From positions 1 through 16,020 of the forward strand of contig DXEQ01000125.1 of the NCBI GenBank assembly GCA_019114885.1: a stretch of DNA of 16,020 nucleotides, in the 5' to 3' direction. The notes below the pieces were generated by a model. It did not search any database. It was not told where the DNA came from and was given only the letters and a program-made list of their open reading frames with translations. The position numbers were made by a program, and so were the translations under genes. The stretch comes from Candidatus Anaerobutyricum stercoripullorum (lineage in GTDB: Bacteria; Bacillota; Clostridia; Lachnospirales; Lachnospiraceae). Shown here piece after piece: positions 13,519 through 16,020 of this stretch. Each line of letters opens with the position of its first letter. The stretch's first letter is position 1.

Positions 13519-13645
13519 CATGTCCTCCTTCACAGGCCGGCGGGCCGAAGGACATGGGCGCATAGTACGCCGTCTGGGAGTTTGGCCGATATGCAGACAG
13601 CTTTTTTGCCGCGCATGTGGTCCGGGCGGAGGCCTGTGAACGAGG
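13519..13645. other. Rod-like element closed by a 15-nt stem; possible small RNA
   Basis: The 15-nt arms CCTCCTTCACAGGCC (13524-13538) and GGCCTGTGAACGAGG (13631-13645) pair at 14 of 15 positions. Inside, GGAC/GTCC (13550-13553 with 13620-13623) and GTCTG/CAGAC (13572-13576 with 13594-13598) continue the rod. A competing hairpin CCATGTCC/GGACATGG spans 13519-13557. A minus-strand promoter candidate (TTACTT at 13672-13677, 17 bp, TATATA at 13649-13654) would start transcription at the base of the rod. A plus-strand transcript would instead run into the terminator at 13680-13730. I do not recognise the family. Confidence 0.45.
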
Positions 13646-13679
13646 ATATATATACCTTTAGTAAGATGCAGAAGTAAGG

Positions 13680-13730
13680 TCAGAAAAAGATGCCGCTTTG
13701 GGCTTGCACAAAAAGCGGTATCTTTTCTGA
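13680..13730. terminator. Long bidirectional terminator-like hairpin
   Basis: TCAGAAAAAGAT and ATCTTTTCTGA form the outer arms (one bulged A), and CCGCTTT pairs with AAAGCGG inside. Each strand has the GC stem followed by TTTT or TTTTT, so it can stop transcription from either side. No gene ends directly at it, which implies an unannotated transcript nearby. Confidence 0.65.
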
Positions 13731-13742
13731 ACACCGCACGGC

Positions 13743-13773
13743 GAAGCCGAAAACCGCAATGCGGTTTTGCTTC
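13743..13773. other. Second near-perfect hairpin
   Basis: GAAGC and GCTTC flank AAAACCGC-AAT-GCGGTTTT (perfect 8-bp arms, 13750-13768). It could be a further weak terminator. A CGGC-GAA-GCCG hairpin (13739-13749) overlaps its left arm. Confidence 0.55.
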
Positions 13774-13867
13774 TGCATCGTTAGTGCCCTTCTGATATCC
13801 GAGAGAGGGCGTCGACGCACGGACTATCTGCGCGGCCACAGCTGTCGTCTGATTGTTCATTTATATA

Positions 13868-13896
13868 TTGACAAACTGTGTCCGCGGTGCTATTAT
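13868..13896 (+). promoter_or_regulatory. thrS: Sigma-A promoter of the thrS T-box leader
   Basis: TTGACA (13868-13873) and TATTAT (13891-13896) are separated by 17 bp. The start near 13903 lies just ahead of the T-box Stem I. Confidence 0.82.
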
Positions 13897-13902
13897 CACG
13901 GC

Positions 13903-14248
13903 GAAAGAGGAAAAAGGCAGTGACGGAAAAGAGTAGTTTACCGGAAGCATCCAGAGAGAGCGGCGTTTGGTGGAAGCCGCTTATGTGAAACGTTTACGAA
14001 AACCATTCCCAAGCCGCGGTGCCGAAGATGGATGGCAGACATGAAGAGTCATGTCGGCCGGAGGGCGGACACGCGAATGCGATGCCGCCGGGAGCCTGCG
14101 AGGAGCAGGCCGTGATTGGTAAGCGCCGACGTATACCAGCGTTAAAGGTCAGGATTTGTTGGAATCCGGAGTGAAAAGTGAAGGTGGAACCGTGCGATAC
14201 GCACCCTTGGAAGATGTATTTGATTATGTCTTTTGAGGGTGCTTTTTT
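13903..14248 (+). promoter_or_regulatory. T-box leader (tRNA-Thr sensing) of thrS
   Basis: A tRNA-binding leader that lets transcription proceed when tRNA-Thr is uncharged. The Stem I base pairs GGCA and CGG (13916-13926) with CCG and TGCC (14014-14023), leaving a K-turn-like internal loop. GAGTAG (13931), AGAGAG (13953) and GGTGGAAG (13969) follow the family order, within a GCGGC/GCCGC distal stem. ACC (14002-14004) is a plausible threonine specifier codon. Further stems are GACATGA/TCATGTC (14038-14055), GCCTGC/GCAGGC (14094-14110) and GGATT/AATCC (14152-14167). The T-box core AAGGTGGAACCGTGCG is at 14181-14196; its TGGA would pair a tRNA ending UCCA, which suits a U discriminator. The terminator pairs GCACCCT (14201-14207) with AGGGTGC (14236-14242), then TTTTTT. 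Confidence 0.92.
14201..14248 (+). terminator. Regulated terminator of the T-box
   Basis: GCACCCT pairs with AGGGTGC, followed by six Ts. The left arm lies just after the T-box core, so the antiterminator and terminator are mutually exclusive. Confidence 0.88.
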
Positions 14249-14366
14249 ATCTTATAGGAAATTCCGTCGGAATTCCTATAAGATAAAAATCCCTCCGGGA
14301 GGGATGCGCACTCGCGCGAAACGGAATTTTGTCGCTGAAGCGACCGCGCCCGGCGCAAGAGTTCCG
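14249..14366. repeat. REP-like cluster of hairpins in the thrS leader
   Basis: Three structures follow one another. Arms 14249-14266 and 14268-14284 form a 17-bp stem with one bulged A (left arm begins ATCTTATAGG). ATCCCTC-CGG-GAGGGAT occupies 14289-14305. CGGAA (14322-14326) and TTCCG (14362-14366) enclose GTCGCT-GA-AGCGAC and GCGCC-C-GGCGC. On the minus strand the middle hairpin is followed by TTTTT and would be an intrinsic terminator. The block lies after the T-box terminator and ahead of the ribosome binding site, and is not part of known T-box architecture. I suspect a dispersed palindromic repeat of this genus; a genome search is needed. Confidence 0.55.
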
Positions 14367-14392
14367 GCAAAAATGAAAAGGAGATGCAGATT

Positions 14393-16020
14393 ATGAAGGT
14401 ATTATTACGAGACGGACAGATCATGGATGAAAAGTTTGAGCAGGAAGAGGGGAAGAAGGCGTTCTGGCACACCAGTTCCCATGTGCTGGCGCAGGCGGTG
14501 AAGCGTCTGTACCCGGACACAAAATGTGCCATCGGTCCGGCCATCGCACAGGGATTTTATTATGATTTTGAGTTTTCTTTCCCGTTTACGGAGGAACATC
14601 TGCAGGCGGTGGAAGAGGAAATGCGCCGCATCGTCAAGGAGGCGCTGCCGCTTTCCGTGCGGGAGGTGAGCAAAGAAGAGGCGCTGGCCTACATGCGGGA
14701 GCAGAAGGAGGATTATAAGCAGGAGATGATTGCTGAGCTGCCCGACGGGGAGACGATCACATTTTATAAGCAGGGAGAATATGAAGAGTTCTGCAGCGGC
14801 CCGCACATCACCAACACAGGCAATATCAAGGCGTTCAAACTCTTGTCTCTGGCAGGAGCCTACTGGCGGGGAGATGAGCATAATCGGATGCTCACCCGGA
14901 TTTACGGAATTGCTTTCCCGAAGGCGTCCATGCTGGACGAGTATCTGTACATGGTGGAGGAAGCGAAACGGAGAGATCACAGAAAGCTGGGCAAAGAGCT
15001 GGGACTGTTCTTTTTCTCGGATAAGGGACCGGGCTTCCCGTTCTTTTTGCCGAAGGGCATGATTCTTAAAAATGTGCTGATCGATTACTGGCGCCGGATT
15101 CACGAGAGAGAAGGCTATCAGGAGATCTCCACGCCGATGATTCTGGAGCGGAGCCTCTGGGAGACGTCCGGCCACTGGGATCATTACCGGGAAAATATGT
15201 ACACAACGACCATCGACGATGTGGACTTTGCCGTGAAGCCGATGAACTGTCCGGGTGGTATGCTTGTCTACAAGATGGAACCGCACTCCTACCGGGAGCT
15301 GCCGATCCGTCTCGGAGAGCTGGGCACGGTGCACCGTCACGAGAAGTCCGGGCAGCTTCACGGTCTCATGCGGGCCAGATGCTTTACCCAGGACGATGCT
15401 CACATTTTCATGACAAAGGAACAGATGCTCTCAGAGATTCAGGGTGTGGTCCGTCTGATCGATGAAGTTTACACTGGATTTGGTTTCCAATATCATGTAG
15501 AATTATCTACAAGACCGGAGGACAGCATGGGTACGGACGAAGAGTGGGAGATGGCGACGGACGCCCTGCGCAAGGCCATTGAAAACATGGGTATGGACTA
15601 TGTGGTCAATGAGGGAGACGGCGCTTTCTACGGACCGAAGCTGGACTTCCATCTGACGGATTCCATCGGAAGAACCTGGCAATGCGGCACGATTCAGCTG
15701 GATTTCCAGCTGCCGCAGCGGTTTGAGGCGGAGTACATCGGTGAGAACGGACAGAAATACCGCCCGATCATGATTCACCGGGTGGTCTTTGGTTCCATCG
15801 AGCGGTTTATCGGTATCCTGATCGAACATTTTGCGGGTAAGTTCCCTCTGTGGCTCGCTCCGGTGCAGGTTCGGGTTCTTCCGGTATCCGATAAATTTAT
15901 GGACTACGGACGGGAAGTCGCGGACGCGCTGAAAGCAAAACATATCCGGGTGGAACTGGATGAGCGCAACGAGAAGCTGGGCTATAAGATCAGAGAGGCG
16001 AGAAAAGACCGGATTCCGTA
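14393..16020 (+). CDS. thrS: Threonyl-tRNA synthetase, TGS-less form (3' end outside window)
   Basis: 542 complete codons of ThrRS, which charges tRNA-Thr with threonine. The protein begins almost directly at the editing domain: H26 and H30 (HTSSH), C134 and H138 (CSGPH) match the E. coli editing residues with a constant offset of about 47-48, so the N-terminal TGS domain is missing. The class II catalytic core has zinc ligands C286 (MNCPGG), H337 (QDDAH) and H462 (MIHRVVFGSIERF), with nearly the same spacing as E. coli. Motif 2 is HRHEKSGQLHGLMRARCF. The anticodon-binding domain starts near PLWLAPVQVRVLPVS and is cut by the window end. The start is set by AAAAGGAG (14376-14383). There is no in-frame upstream extension that would restore TGS. 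It is regulated by the T-box leader. Confidence 0.96.
   Translation, partial: MKVLLRDGQIMDEKFEQEEGKKAFWHTSSHVLAQAVKRLYPDTKCAIGPAIAQGFYYDFEFSFPFTEEHLQAVEEEMRRIVKEALPLSVREVSKEEALAYMREQKEDYKQEMIAELPDGETITFYKQGEYEEFCSGPHITNTGNIKAFKLLSLAGAYWRGDEHNRMLTRIYGIAFPKASMLDEYLYMVEEAKRRDHRKLGKELGLFFFSDKGPGFPFFLPKGMILKNVLIDYWRRIHEREGYQEISTPMILERSLWETSGHWDHYRENMYTTTIDDVDFAVKPMNCPGGMLVYKMEPHSYRELPIRLGELGTVHRHEKSGQLHGLMRARCFTQDDAHIFMTKEQMLSEIQGVVRLIDEVYTGFGFQYHVELSTRPEDSMGTDEEWEMATDALRKAIENMGMDYVVNEGDGAFYGPKLDFHLTDSIGRTWQCGTIQLDFQLPQRFEAEYIGENGQKYRPIMIHRVVFGSIERFIGILIEHFAGKFPLWLAPVQVRVLPVSDKFMDYGREVADALKAKHIRVELDERNEKLGYKIREARKDRIP

Larger units (their letters stand above)
13267..13867. other. 600-bp non-coding region dense in inverted repeats
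   Basis: No reading frame here has a credible ribosome binding site, composition or recognisable family. Instead it holds three separate structured blocks, described individually: 13300-13503, 13519-13645 and 13680-13773. A possible extended -10 (TGGTATAGA, 13288-13296) points rightward at its left end. Confidence 0.7.

Noticed and set aside
13507..13860. 117-residue minus-strand frame in the repeat-rich region
   Set aside because: It spans two strong hairpins and a terminator, has atypical composition and no recognisable domain; its end overlaps the rod-like element.
13267..14392. CRISPR array, tRNA, tmRNA, RNase P RNA or SRP RNA
   Set aside because: There are no regularly spaced direct repeats, no cloverleaf with CCA-like end, and none of the conserved signatures of those RNAs that I know.
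14405..15403. 332-residue open frame on the minus strand
   Set aside because: It lies entirely opposite thrS, whose catalytic motifs are unmistakable; the translation has no family resemblance and arises from GC-biased third positions.

Overview
The window reads as chromosomal DNA of an anaerobic, spore-former-related Firmicute, most likely Lachnospiraceae or another gut Clostridia. The reasons are a moderately GC-rich, densely coded sequence with strong AGGAGG-type ribosome binding sites, a trimeric bifurcating [FeFe]-hydrogenase operon with a Rex-like operator, a T-box-controlled thrS whose product lacks the TGS domain, a Csp-like subtilase, and an HPr-like protein without the catalytic histidine. 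I cannot name the species from sequence alone.

Layout. 1-1713: ribosomal protein L25 and a class-B DnaJ, both on the plus strand. A bidirectional terminator separates dnaJ from a convergent, isolated bacterial microcompartment (BMC) shell gene (1926-2330, minus). 2331-2780 is a divergent control region with a good minus-strand promoter for the BMC gene and a near-consensus plus-strand promoter carrying a perfect palindrome, ahead of a TrmB-like regulator that overlaps a diaminopimelate-decarboxylase-like gene (2781-4752). After a strong terminator, 4831-5121 holds the Rex-like site and promoter of hydC-hydB-hydA (5122-9223), which together should encode the NADH/ferredoxin-dependent bifurcating hydrogenase.

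9224-11460: a convergent HAD phosphatase (minus), a divergent cyclophilin, and a convergent HPr/Crh-like gene (minus), each pair of ends closed by terminators. 11461-13266: a large S8 protease with an intact triad.

13267-14392 has no convincing protein gene but is unusually rich in inverted repeats. It contains a multi-helix element best read on the minus strand, which resembles an HEARO/OMEGA-type RNA as far as I remember that family; a rod-like structure closed by a 15-nt stem; a bidirectional terminator; a threonine T-box leader with its own promoter; and a REP-like cluster of hairpins between the T-box terminator and the thrS ribosome binding site. thrS (14393 on) runs off the window.

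Most of the window is housekeeping and redox metabolism. The least explained parts are 13300-13775 and 14249-14366, followed by the orphan BMC gene and the palindrome at the TrmB-like promoter.
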